From Crateriforma conspicua (GTDB taxonomy: Bacteria; Planctomycetota; Planctomycetia; Pirellulales; Pirellulaceae), in the NCBI RefSeq assembly GCF_007752935.1, contig NZ_CP036319.1:4340001-4404000 (forward strand): DNA of 64,000 nucleotides, in the 5' to 3' direction. The position numbers and the translations under genes are program-made. The notes below the pieces were generated by a model. The model did no database searches. It was given only the letters and a program-made list of their open reading frames with translations, and was not told the DNA's origin. Positions 45,787-53,934 of the stretch are shown here, one piece after another; position 1 is the stretch's first letter; every line of letters starts with the position of its first letter.

Positions 45787-46170
45787 GTGACGGCTGAATC
45801 CAGCGGCAAACGAATTCTGATCGTCGATGACGATGCCGAAATCATCGAATCGGTTCGCTATGCGCTTGAAGGCGAAGGTTACGAAGTCGTCATCGCGCGC
45901 GACGGGAACCAAGGCCTGGCGGTCGCCGAACAAGAAAATCCAGATCTGATGATCCTGGACATGATGATGCCCAAACGCAGTGGATTCCTCGTACTGGAAA
46001 AACTGCGGCGAATGCGTGACGATCCGCTCCCGGTCGTGATGATCACGGGCAATGAAGGGCATCGTCACCAAGCGTACGCCGAATTGCTGGGCGTCAGCGA
46101 ATACATTCGCAAACCATTTCCGATGGACCGCTTGATCGACGCGGTCAACAACCTGCTGAACCAGGATTGA
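45787..46170 (+). CDS. Single-domain response regulator (CheY-like)
   Basis: 127 aa from a GTG at 45787, supported by AGGCGG eight bases upstream; the longer frame to 45679 adds unrelated sequence. It is a bare receiver domain: Asp14/Asp15 (LIVDDDAE), phosphorylation site Asp58 (MILDMMMPKRSG), Thr88 (VVMITGN) and Lys110 (EYIRKPFP). There is no output domain, so it must act through a protein partner. The next gene starts 5 bases after its stop and pyrB follows, but no link with pyrimidine synthesis is known. Its cognate kinase is not adjacent; the FHA-GAF kinase at 26 kb is one of many possibilities. Confidence 0.92.
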   Translation: MTAESSGKRILIVDDDAEIIESVRYALEGEGYEVVIARDGNQGLAVAEQENPDLMILDMMMPKRSGFLVLEKLRRMRDDPLPVVMITGNEGHRHQAYAELLGVSEYIRKPFPMDRLIDAVNNLLNQD

Positions 46171-46175
46171 TCGAC

Positions 46176-46685
46176 GTGCCGTGCTTGCCGACCGATGCTC
46201 AAAGTCACCACTGGCTGGGTTGGGCCGGCGTGTGTGGCGGATTGGCGGTGTTGATCGGGGCATTCGGTGCCCACGGATTGCCCGATCACTTATCCGCAAT
46301 GGGTTTGGACCAGGCTTTGATCCAACGCCGCTTGGATCAATTCGATGTGGGGGCCCGCTATCACTTGGCTCACGCGGTCGCCCTGCTGGCATTGTCGGCT
46401 TTGCCCACAAGCCGACGTCACGCCTGGACCGTGCGTTGGGCTTACCGGCTGATGTGGGCCGGTGTCCTCCTATTTTCCGGCAGCCTATACCTACTGGTGT
46501 TGACCAACACCCCATGGTTGGGCGCGATCACTCCGCTTGGCGGTTTGGCATGGATCGCCGCATGGACGCTGTTGGCAATCGCCGGATTTTTCCCCGTCCG
46601 AAATGGTGACCAACATCACCGCAAAACACAGACAATTGCACCGGAGCCGGATTCGGCGGAAAGCCGGTCGGGAGCCCCACGTTGA
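46176..46685 (+). CDS. DUF423 membrane protein
   Basis: 169 aa from a GTG at 46176 with AGGA nine bases upstream; a TTG at 46167 overlapping the previous stop is the alternative. The DUF423 pattern is seen in [22 protein letters not shown] and [17 protein letters not shown], with four membrane spans in all ([46 protein letters not shown]). The function of the family is unknown. Its stop overlaps a TTG in front of pyrB, and the genes 45787-48946 appear to form one transcript. Confidence 0.88.
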   Translation: MPCLPTDAQSHHWLGWAGVCGGLAVLIGAFGAHGLPDHLSAMGLDQALIQRRLDQFDVGARYHLAHAVALLALSALPTSRRHAWTVRWAYRLMWAGVLLFSGSLYLLVLTNTPWLGAITPLGGLAWIAAWTLLAIAGFFPVRNGDQHHRKTQTIAPEPDSAESRSGAPR

Positions 46686-46696
46686 CGGAGACCGAT

Positions 46697-47653
46697 ATGT
46701 CGACAGCGGAAACCATTGAGTATCCGGCGAATTGGACTCGTCGGCATTTGCTGGATTTGGAAAGCCTGTCGTCCGAAGAGATTGTCATTCTGTTGGACAC
46801 GGCGGATAAGCTGAAACGCATGACCGATGGTTGTCGGCGTAAACTCTCATTGCTGACCGGCTTGACTTGTGCCAACTTGTTTTTCGAGAACAGCACACGG
46901 ACGCGAAACAGTTTCTCTCTGGCGGCAAAGCGTCTGGGCGCCGACACGGTGGAATTCAGCAGCGCCGGCAGCAGCGTTGCCAAAGGCGAATCGTTTGTCG
47001 ATACCGCAAAGACCATCGAATCGATGGGTGTCGACTGGGTGGTCACACGGCACAGCACGCCGGGCACGCCCCATCTGTTGTCTCGTGAACTGGACTGCAG
47101 CGTCTTAAACGCCGGCGATGGCCCCCATGAACATCCGACCCAGGGCCTTTTGGATATGCTGACGATCCGCCAGCATCGCGGACAAATCGCCGGCTTGACC
47201 GTTGCCTTGGTCGGCGACATCGCTCATAGCCGAACCGCTCGCAGTAACATCTGGGGCCTGAAAAAACTGGGGGCACATGTCATCATCTGTGGCCCACCGA
47301 CGTTGGTCAGCCAACGTTGGTCGGAATTGGGATTCGAGGTTTCCTACAGCTTGGACGAAATCCTTCCCCGATGCGATGTCTTGAACCTGCTGCGGATCCA
47401 ATTCGAACGCCAATCGGCACGGCCATTTCCCAGCGTTCAAGAATACGCGGCGTTGTATGCGATGACGGGTGATCGTGTGCGTCGATCCAAAGACGGGATT
47501 CTGATCATGGCACCCGGGCCAATCAATCGCGGCGTGGAAATCACTCCGGAAGTCGCCGACGGACCGCACAGTGTCATCTTGGAACAAGTCAACAACGGGA
47601 TCGCGGTACGGATGGCGGCACTTTGGCTTTTAGCCGGGAAACAAGAGGTCTGA
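46697..47653 (+). CDS. pyrB: Aspartate carbamoyltransferase catalytic subunit
   Basis: 318 aa from the ATG at 46697 with GGAG six bases upstream. The carbamoyl-phosphate motif STRTR is at residues 66-70 ([12 protein letters not shown]), HPTQ is in [14 protein letters not shown], and the aspartate-binding part contains LLRIQFERQ and [12 protein letters not shown]. It joins carbamoyl phosphate and aspartate in the second step of pyrimidine synthesis. The downstream pyrC homologue starts 7 bases later and lacks its active site, as in the Pseudomonas-type enzyme where inactive PyrC' supports an ATCase dodecamer. No pyrI regulatory gene is present. Confidence 0.95.
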   Translation: MSTAETIEYPANWTRRHLLDLESLSSEEIVILLDTADKLKRMTDGCRRKLSLLTGLTCANLFFENSTRTRNSFSLAAKRLGADTVEFSSAGSSVAKGESFVDTAKTIESMGVDWVVTRHSTPGTPHLLSRELDCSVLNAGDGPHEHPTQGLLDMLTIRQHRGQIAGLTVALVGDIAHSRTARSNIWGLKKLGAHVIICGPPTLVSQRWSELGFEVSYSLDEILPRCDVLNLLRIQFERQSARPFPSVQEYAALYAMTGDRVRRSKDGILIMAPGPINRGVEITPEVADGPHSVILEQVNNGIAVRMAALWLLAGKQEV

Positions 47654-47659
47654 TCAACG

Positions 47660-48946
47660 ATGACAGCTTTGCTCATTGAAAACGGCCGATTGGTTGATCC
47701 GTCGGTCGGATGGGACGGACCCGCCCGCTTGCTGGTCGTCGACGGAATCGTCGCAGCCATCGATCCGTCCGACGGCGACATCCCCCAAGGCGCCGATCGC
47801 ATCGACGCGTCCGGACAAATCGTTGCACCGGGGCTGGTCGACTTGGCAGCGGAACTTCGAGATCCGGGACGTGAAGAAGACGAGTCCATCCAAACCGGAA
47901 GCGATGCGGCGTTGGCCGGCGGATACACGTCCGTACTGTGCAGCGCCAGCACATCGCCGGTCATCGACACGCCAGCGGCAGTGGAACTGGTCCGACAGAA
48001 ATCCGCACAAGCTAGCGGCGTCCGAGTCCACGTGATCGCGTGCCTCAGCAAGGGCCGCGAAGCGGATCAGATGGCGGAACTCGGTTTGCTGTCGGATGCC
48101 GGCGCGGTCGCGTTCAGCGATGCGCCTTACCCGATGCCCAACGATGCCTTGCTGAAGCGTGCGTTGGAGTACTGTCGGATGCTGAACAAGCCGATTTTTG
48201 ATCGTCCGGAAGTTCCCGTGCTGGCCAGTAGCGGCGTGATGCATGATGGCCAGGTATCCCTTGTCCTTGGGCTTCGCGGTCTACCGACTGAAGCGGAAGA
48301 CTTGGCGGTCGCACGAGACGTCCGCTTGGCCGAGGCGACCGGCGGATGGTTGCACGTCGGACCGGTCAGCACGATGGGTTCGATCGACTTGCTGCGACGC
48401 GTTAAATCACGCGGCGTCCAGGTCACCGCCTCGTCCTGTCCGCACAATCTGTTCCTGACCGATTCTGAATTGCGGTCGTACGATTCCCGCTTCAAGGTTC
48501 ACCCGCCACTACGCAGCCCGCGACATGTCGAAGCATTGCGTTTGGCGATTGCCGACGGAACGATCGATGCGATCGTCAGCGGCCACATGCCACGCGCAAC
48601 GGAAAAGAAATCCAACGATCTGGATCGAGCGCCGTTTGGCGCTGCAGCTTTAGAAACCTCGCTATCAAGTGTCGCAACATTCATGGTCCGCCCCGGACAC
48701 CTGACATGGGCAGACGCGATCGACCGTCTGTCGACCGCACCGGCACGCATCGCCGGGATCAATGCCGGTGGCCTCTCGGTGGGGCAAGCCGGCGATATCG
48801 TGATCTTTGATCCCAGCGCTCAGTGGACCGTTGACGGATCAAAGTTTCGATCGCGATGCAAGAGCAGCCCGCTTGATGGAAAGCAACTTGAAGCATTGGT
48901 GACCCGCACGATTGTCGGTGGTCAGGTCAAATTTGCTCGCAGTTGA
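47660..48946 (+). CDS. Non-catalytic dihydroorotase homologue (PyrC'-like)
   Basis: 428 aa, full length and intact. The fold is that of dihydroorotase (IENGRLVDPSVGWDGPARLLVVDGIVAAI, IDASGQIVAPGLVDL, TAPARIAGINAGGLSVGQAGDIVIFDP), but the metal ligands are gone. The HxH of DxHVHLREPG reads D61-L-A63-A-E65-LRDPG. The second histidine region reads FDRPEVPVLA instead of HCED. The catalytic DHAPH reads SGHMPR near 307-312. It cannot bind the usual zinc pair. In Pseudomonas such a PyrC' is a required structural subunit of aspartate carbamoyltransferase; the tight pyrB link here suggests the same. A true dihydroorotase must be encoded elsewhere. Confidence 0.88.
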   Translation: MTALLIENGRLVDPSVGWDGPARLLVVDGIVAAIDPSDGDIPQGADRIDASGQIVAPGLVDLAAELRDPGREEDESIQTGSDAALAGGYTSVLCSASTSPVIDTPAAVELVRQKSAQASGVRVHVIACLSKGREADQMAELGLLSDAGAVAFSDAPYPMPNDALLKRALEYCRMLNKPIFDRPEVPVLASSGVMHDGQVSLVLGLRGLPTEAEDLAVARDVRLAEATGGWLHVGPVSTMGSIDLLRRVKSRGVQVTASSCPHNLFLTDSELRSYDSRFKVHPPLRSPRHVEALRLAIADGTIDAIVSGHMPRATEKKSNDLDRAPFGAAALETSLSSVATFMVRPGHLTWADAIDRLSTAPARIAGINAGGLSVGQAGDIVIFDPSAQWTVDGSKFRSRCKSSPLDGKQLEALVTRTIVGGQVKFARS

Positions 48947-49278
48947 ATGCGGCCCGCCACTTCACGAACGCCGATGCATCGCTGCAACGGCTGACGATTA
49001 ACGACCTGAATCCCGGTTGCCATCTCATACTGCCATCCATGCCATGGGCATGTCACGCACGGATTGCCGTCGACATCATGTCCTACATGCCCCTCGGCAA
49101 TCGGTCCACCCTGGTGCGCGCATAGGCCATCCAAAGCGTATAAGCGACCATCGACCCGAAAGATTGCCACGACGCAATCACCAAAGACGACCTCCTTCGC
49201 AGACGCATCGGGAAGGTCCGATGAAGCCAGCACGTCGGTCCACGAGTCGTCGGATTGCTGAGTCTCGCTGGGTTTCAT
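48922..49278 (-). CDS. Rieske-type [2Fe-2S] ferredoxin
   Basis: 118 aa. The cluster ligands are C53-x-H55 (GLCAHQGGP) and C77-x2-H80 (VTCPWHGWQY), the normal Rieske set. There is no signal or membrane anchor, so it is a soluble cytoplasmic protein like NirD or oxygenase ferredoxins. VDGRLYALDGLCAHQGGPIAEG is typical of stand-alone Rieske proteins. It overlaps the 3' end of the pyrC homologue by 25 bases tail to tail. No oxygenase or nitrite reductase gene is near, so the electron partner is unknown. Confidence 0.92.
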   Translation of the reverse strand: MKPSETQQSDDSWTDVLASSDLPDASAKEVVFGDCVVAIFRVDGRLYALDGLCAHQGGPIAEGHVGHDVDGNPCVTCPWHGWQYEMATGIQVVNRQPLQRCIGVREVAGRIQLRANLT

Positions 49279-49572
49279 TGCTTAATGGCCTTTGCCGTCG
49301 TCGATATTGATTCGCGTCCGAATCTAAACCGCCACCTCCCACCCAATCCAGCCCCTTTTCATTTGGTGCCACCCACCTTTTGAATACTCACATTAGCAGC
49401 GTTTCCCGCCCACGCATCGCCGCCCCCCGGCCCAACACTTGCATCGGCCATTTCTTGACCAACAATCTTCACTCGAGAAGCGACAACGACGGTCAATTAT
49501 CTCGCCGGGCGCGCATCGCCACCCCAGAGTCACCAAACGAGAAGATCGTGAAGGCTATTCGAGCGGGACGGG
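49279..49572. other. Intergenic region between Rieske gene and transposase
   Basis: 294 bp. It contains the left GTGCCACCCACCT repeat copy at 49366-49378. The sequence from 49380 on looks different from flanking genes and may belong to the mobile unit. No gene is supported. Confidence 0.4.
49366..49378 (-). repeat. Left inverted copy of the GGTGGGTGGCAC repeat
   Basis: GTGCCACCCACCT is the reverse complement of AGGTGGGTGGCAC found twice on the other side of the transposase gene. It lies about 195 bp beyond the 3' end of the transposase. Together they bracket the unit 49366-50835. Confidence 0.75.
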
Positions 49573-50754
49573 TCAGCAAAAGAAGGCTGCAACGGCACCC
49601 TGACCGCGATACCATCGCCTTCCAGAATTCTCTGCATCAGCCTTCATCGCTTTCGGGCTTCCTGCACACCCAGATCGCCCGAAGTATCGCTGCCAATTCC
49701 AAACCAATTCCGACCACATTTCCGCTTCAATACCTCGATGCCGCAATGCTCGAGCAACATCCTTGGGAACCGATTGCCGCCCACGCATGGACTCTCGTCC
49801 GGCACTTGCCGTCCACCGCAGCAGTCGCATGTATTCTCGCAAGGAAAGATTGAGATAGCCGCTGTTGCTGCACCGCAATCCTTCGCGATGGACCTCCGGG
49901 TCATTGGCCAGCTTGCCAGCATCAAGCGACAGATTTGCCAGCCAAGCGTCGCGCCGGATCCTTCGACCGGATGACGAACGCTGTTTAGCTTTCTTCGCTC
50001 GACGCAGCTTCTCAGCCGGAACTTCGAGCGACTGTCCACTCGCATCACTCACAGGAACCGGTTGTAAATCAAAGGCTGCGGAATTGATTTGCTTGCCCTT
50101 CGCTGCTTCGATTCGATCATAGGCCGAAGTATGCGGAACGCAGTCCGGCGAATCACCGACCGCGGCCCGAACTGGATTTAGATCCACATACATACTGCAC
50201 GCCAAAAGCCCGGCTTCATCGACAATTCGCTGTGCCTTGAAACGCCCCTCCCAAAACCTTCCGGTACAGTCGTCCTGACGATTTGCCATCCGCGCAATAG
50301 GTTCGGCCAGCGCACGCATGAACCAGGAAATATCAGAAAGCCGGTTGCGAATTTCTTGCAGTCTTGGCTTATCCCGACACAACCGCTGCACCTCCGCCTC
50401 CGTGGGTTCGCCAAGATGCTCCTCCAGTCGCCGGCCCGGAAAGACCTTCAGCCAGCGAATCGCCGCTTCTTCATCTGCCCAAGAAGCTACAACATCGGGG
50501 CGATTACGCAAAATCAGATGCAAATGATTGCTCATGATTGCGTAAGACAACACGTCGATCCCGAAAGCGGAAGCCAACGCCTCCATACGTCTGCGGATCC
50601 ATTCCTTTCGATACGAATAATCGCATCCACTCACCGGATCAGCGCCTGCCAAGAACGCTCGGCGAACGCAGCGTTGCACCACGTGAACCACACAGACCTC
50701 TTGGGCAACGAACTGTTCCGTACGCTTTGCACGTGGCACGATCATTCCTCCCAT
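49573..50754 (-). CDS. REP-associated tyrosine transposase (IS200-like, Y1 type)
   Basis: 393 aa from the ATG at 50754; an ATG nine bases later is also possible. The HuH motif of Y1 transposases is in LSYAIMSNHLHLILRNRP, and GRFWEGRFKAQRIVDEAGLLACSMYVDLNPVRAAV matches the C-terminal part of the IS200/RAYT domain. It has a long N-terminal VVQRCVRRAFL segment and a basic 140-residue tail, as in planctomycete members. RAYT proteins process palindromic repeats and rarely move themselves. The gene is bracketed by inverted GGTGGGTGGCAC copies, which are candidate substrates. It looks intact. Confidence 0.85.
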   Translation of the reverse strand: MGGMIVPRAKRTEQFVAQEVCVVHVVQRCVRRAFLAGADPVSGCDYSYRKEWIRRRMEALASAFGIDVLSYAIMSNHLHLILRNRPDVVASWADEEAAIRWLKVFPGRRLEEHLGEPTEAEVQRLCRDKPRLQEIRNRLSDISWFMRALAEPIARMANRQDDCTGRFWEGRFKAQRIVDEAGLLACSMYVDLNPVRAAVGDSPDCVPHTSAYDRIEAAKGKQINSAAFDLQPVPVSDASGQSLEVPAEKLRRAKKAKQRSSSGRRIRRDAWLANLSLDAGKLANDPEVHREGLRCSNSGYLNLSLREYMRLLRWTASAGRESMRGRQSVPKDVARALRHRGIEAEMWSELVWNWQRYFGRSGCAGSPKAMKADAENSGRRWYRGQGAVAAFFC

Positions 50755-50797
50755 CAAAACGAAAACCGAAGCGTATCTAGTACAGCGAACCGAAACA

Positions 50798-50835
50798 ATA
50801 GGTGGGTGGCACATTCTTGGATAGGTGGGTGGCAC
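50798..50835 (+). repeat. Two direct copies of ATAGGTGGGTGGCAC
   Basis: Perfect 15-bp copies lie at 50798-50812 and 50821-50835, 23 bp apart start to start. They lie just upstream of the transposase start and 84 bp before the M16 peptidase start, in inverted orientation to the copy at 49366-49378. Confidence 0.9.
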
Positions 50836-50918
50836 TTTTTAGGGAGGGGTTGAGAGGTGTGAAAAACGCTACACTGCCGCAGACGCGATTTCACCCGATC
50901 GAAAAAAGGAATCAATCG

Positions 50919-53813
50919 ATGAATTTCACGGCCATTGCTAATCTTGGTCGCCCACGGAATCATTCTCCGTTCGCTCTTTTGCGAAGCCGCAAACGTGTTC
51001 TCCTGCCCATCACCAGGGCCTCCTTGGCGGCTTTCCTTGCCTGCATGACTTGCCTGTCGTTGCCCGCGGCTGCCCAGGACTCCGATGCGGCTACCAATCA
51101 GACCGCCCAATCATCCGACGGTAATTCGCCGAACCAAGACGAAACATCGATCATGAAAGTCACTGAAATCGAGGGCATCACCGAATACCGGATGGACAAC
51201 GGCGTCAAAGTCTTGCTGTTCCCCGATCCCTCCAAAGAAGTGGTGACCGTCAACATGACGGTCTTCGTCGGATCGCGGCACGAAGGCTATGGCGAAGCCG
51301 GCATGGCGCACCTTCTGGAACACATGTTGTTCAAAGGCACTCCCTCGCACCCCAACGTTCCAAAGTCGCTTCAAGATCGTGGTGCTCGATTCAACGGCAC
51401 GACCTGGCTAGACCGAACCAACTACTACGAAACGCTACCCGCCAGTGACGAGAACCTGGAGTTCGCTCTCAAACTGGAATCGGATCGCTTGGTCAACAGC
51501 CTCATTCGTGGCGAAGACCTGGAAAGCGAAATGACCGTGGTGCGAAGCGAATTTGAGCAAGGCGAAAATTCGCCCGTCCGTGTGCTGATGCAACGCATGC
51601 AAGCGGCTGCCTATGAGTGGCACAACTACGGCAGAACGACAATCGGAAACCGCAGTGACATCGAACGAGTCCCGGTCGTTCGCCTTCGCCGCTTCTATCG
51701 AAAGTTCTATCGACCCGACAACATCATGGTGGTCGTCGCCGGCAAATTTGATCCGGATACCGCGATCGAGATGCTGCAAAAGACATTCGGCAAATTACAG
51801 GTTCCTGATTCGCCGATTGACGACACCTACACCGTTGAACCCGCTCAAGACGGCGAAAGAACCGTCGTCCTACGCCGTGTGGGTGACGTCCAATGGGCAG
51901 GTTCCGCCTACCATGTCCCTGCCGGCAGCCATCAAGATTATGCCGCGGTCGCCGTGCTGCAGTACATCCTGGGCGATGAACCATCGGGGCGTTTGTACAA
52001 ATCGCTGGTCGAAACGGAATTGGCCAGCAACGTCTACGCCATGGTAAACGGGCTGTACGAACCAGGACTATTCAAAGTCCTTGCCGAAGTCCCCAAAGAT
52101 CAGTCGATCGAGGAAGCTCGTTTGAAGTTGATCGAAGTGATGGAACGTTCGTTCACAGAATCGCCCGTCACCGAAGCTGAACTGGACCGTGCCGTTCAAA
52201 ATCTTCTGAAACAGCGTGAATTACAAGCTGCCGACAGTGACCGTATCGCGGTGGCCCTCAGCGACTGGGCCGCTCAAGGTGACTGGCGACTGTACTTCCT
52301 GTTCCGCGACAACTTGGAAAAGCTGACCATTAAACAAGTGCAACAGGTCGCACAAACGTATTTCATTCGCGACAACCGAACCGTGGGCTTGTTCATCCCG
52401 ACCGATGAAGTACAGCGAGTCACCGTCCCGGAATCTCCGGACTTGGCGACCGTGCTGGATGGTTACAAAGGCCGCGAAGCCGTATCCCAGGGCGAACAAT
52501 TCGATCCGGATCCCTTGGCCATCCAGGCTCGGGTGCAACAGGGTGAATTGACCGGAGGAATCGAATACGCACTGCTACCCAAAAAGACGCGAGGCGAATC
52601 GGTCGTCCTGCAACTTCGATTGCGTTTCGGGACGGGACAAACCTTAAACGAACGACGTGGTGCGGTGGAATTACTGGGTCTGGCAATGGCTCGAGGCACC
52701 GAAAAACTTGACTACCAGGAACTTCAGGACGAACTGACTCGCCTGCGTGCCGAACTTTCCATGTTCAGCCAGATTGGTCAATTGAATGTTCAAGTCCAAA
52801 CCAAACGCGAGTTCGTCCCAGAAGTCATTGCATTGATCGGCGACTTGGTCCGCCATCCGCGTTTTGACTCCGACGAATTGGAAGTCATTCGGCGTCAGAT
52901 TTTGACGAGCCTGGAACAAAACATGAACGATCCCGGATCACAAGCCGCGAGAGCCGTGCAACGTGCTTTGTCACCGGACGATCCGTCAAACATTCGATAC
53001 GTGCAAACACTCGAAGAAGAGATTGCCATGTACGAATCGGTGACGATCGATGAGATCCGCGAGTTGTACAACGAGTTCCTGGGCAATCAGGCCGGCCAAT
53101 TGATTGCCGTCGGAGACTTTGAACCCGAAGCCATCGTCGACGGGTTTTCTTCGTTTCTGACCGACTGGAAAAGTGATGAGCCGTACGAACGAATCGGGCG
53201 GTCGACGATTGTGCTTGACAGTGCACTTCGCCCGATCATCGAAACTCCCGACAAGGAAAACGCAGTCTTGTACGGCGGCCAGCAGTATGCGCTGTCCGAC
53301 ACTTCGGACGAATACGCTGCTTTGGTCTTGGGCAACTTTATCCTGGGCAGCAGCGGGCTGAGCAGTCGCCTGGGCGATCGCGTCCGACAACAAGAAGGCC
53401 TGTCATATGGTGTGGGAACCGGATTGACCGCCTACGCAAAAGACGAGCTTGTCAGCCTGACGCTGTACGCAATCACGAATCCCACGAACCGCGAGAAGAT
53501 CGTGGAAGTGATCACCGAGGTCATCAATGACCTAAGAGAAAATGGTGTGACAGAGGATGAATTGCAAAGAGCGAAGACCGCCTACCTGCAAAAACAACGT
53601 GTGGGTCGAACGCAAGATCGAAATCTGGCCGTTCTGCTAGGCAACAACCTGTTCTATGACCGCACGATGGAGCACCAAGCTCGCTACGAACAACAGATTG
53701 CCGATGCCAGCTTGGAACAGGTCAATCAAGCGATTCGAAACCACATTGATCCTGAAAAGATGATCATCGCCTTGGCCGGCGACTTTGCAGGAGCGGAAGT
53801 CACCGCCCCCTAA
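50919..53813 (+). CDS. M16 family zinc metallopeptidase, secreted
   Basis: 964 aa from the ATG at 50919 with AGGA eight bases upstream. A signal sequence ends near LSLPAAAQ (residue 52). The inverted zinc motif HxxEH is at 131-135 (GMAHLLEHMLFKGT), as in pitrilysin/insulinase peptidases. The first M16 pair covers about 85-520, and a second M16 pair without the zinc motif (EYALLPKKTRGESVVLQLRLRFGTGQ, SRLGDRVRQQEGLSYGVGTGL) fills the rest, as in fused two-domain forms. It degrades short peptides or signal peptides outside the cytoplasm. It stands alone, next to the RAYT unit, and ends in a clear terminator. Confidence 0.93.
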   Translation: MNFTAIANLGRPRNHSPFALLRSRKRVLLPITRASLAAFLACMTCLSLPAAAQDSDAATNQTAQSSDGNSPNQDETSIMKVTEIEGITEYRMDNGVKVLLFPDPSKEVVTVNMTVFVGSRHEGYGEAGMAHLLEHMLFKGTPSHPNVPKSLQDRGARFNGTTWLDRTNYYETLPASDENLEFALKLESDRLVNSLIRGEDLESEMTVVRSEFEQGENSPVRVLMQRMQAAAYEWHNYGRTTIGNRSDIERVPVVRLRRFYRKFYRPDNIMVVVAGKFDPDTAIEMLQKTFGKLQVPDSPIDDTYTVEPAQDGERTVVLRRVGDVQWAGSAYHVPAGSHQDYAAVAVLQYILGDEPSGRLYKSLVETELASNVYAMVNGLYEPGLFKVLAEVPKDQSIEEARLKLIEVMERSFTESPVTEAELDRAVQNLLKQRELQAADSDRIAVALSDWAAQGDWRLYFLFRDNLEKLTIKQVQQVAQTYFIRDNRTVGLFIPTDEVQRVTVPESPDLATVLDGYKGREAVSQGEQFDPDPLAIQARVQQGELTGGIEYALLPKKTRGESVVLQLRLRFGTGQTLNERRGAVELLGLAMARGTEKLDYQELQDELTRLRAELSMFSQIGQLNVQVQTKREFVPEVIALIGDLVRHPRFDSDELEVIRRQILTSLEQNMNDPGSQAARAVQRALSPDDPSNIRYVQTLEEEIAMYESVTIDEIRELYNEFLGNQAGQLIAVGDFEPEAIVDGFSSFLTDWKSDEPYERIGRSTIVLDSALRPIIETPDKENAVLYGGQQYALSDTSDEYAALVLGNFILGSSGLSSRLGDRVRQQEGLSYGVGTGLTAYAKDELVSLTLYAITNPTNREKIVEVITEVINDLRENGVTEDELQRAKTAYLQKQRVGRTQDRNLAVLLGNNLFYDRTMEHQARYEQQIADASLEQVNQAIRNHIDPEKMIIALAGDFAGAEVTAP

Positions 53814-53879
53814 ATCGCATCTTTGACTGCGGCGATGAATCATCCCATTGCCGCTATCAAAACGAATGGCAAACGCAAT

Positions 53880-53924
53880 GCCGCTGCTTGGGTCCGCCAA
53901 GGACTCACGCAGCGGCTTTCTTCT
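53880..53924 (+). terminator. Rho-independent terminator after the M16 peptidase
   Basis: GCCGCTGC (53880-53887) pairs perfectly with GCAGCGGC (53909-53916), with an inner TTGG/CCAA stem, and TTTCTTCT follows. It lies 67 bases after the stop codon, in the gap before the convergent antiporter gene. Confidence 0.75.
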
Positions 53925-53934
53925 ATCCCCGACG

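Noticed and set aside
47660-48946. Decayed pyrC pseudogene
   Set aside because: The frame is full length without frameshift or premature stop and is closely spaced after pyrB, so the missing ligands point to a maintained non-catalytic subunit.
49366-50835. Complete IS200/IS605 insertion sequence
   Set aside because: The protein is of the larger RAYT-like type, there is no TnpB and no classical subterminal hairpins were recognised; only the G-rich repeats bracket it.
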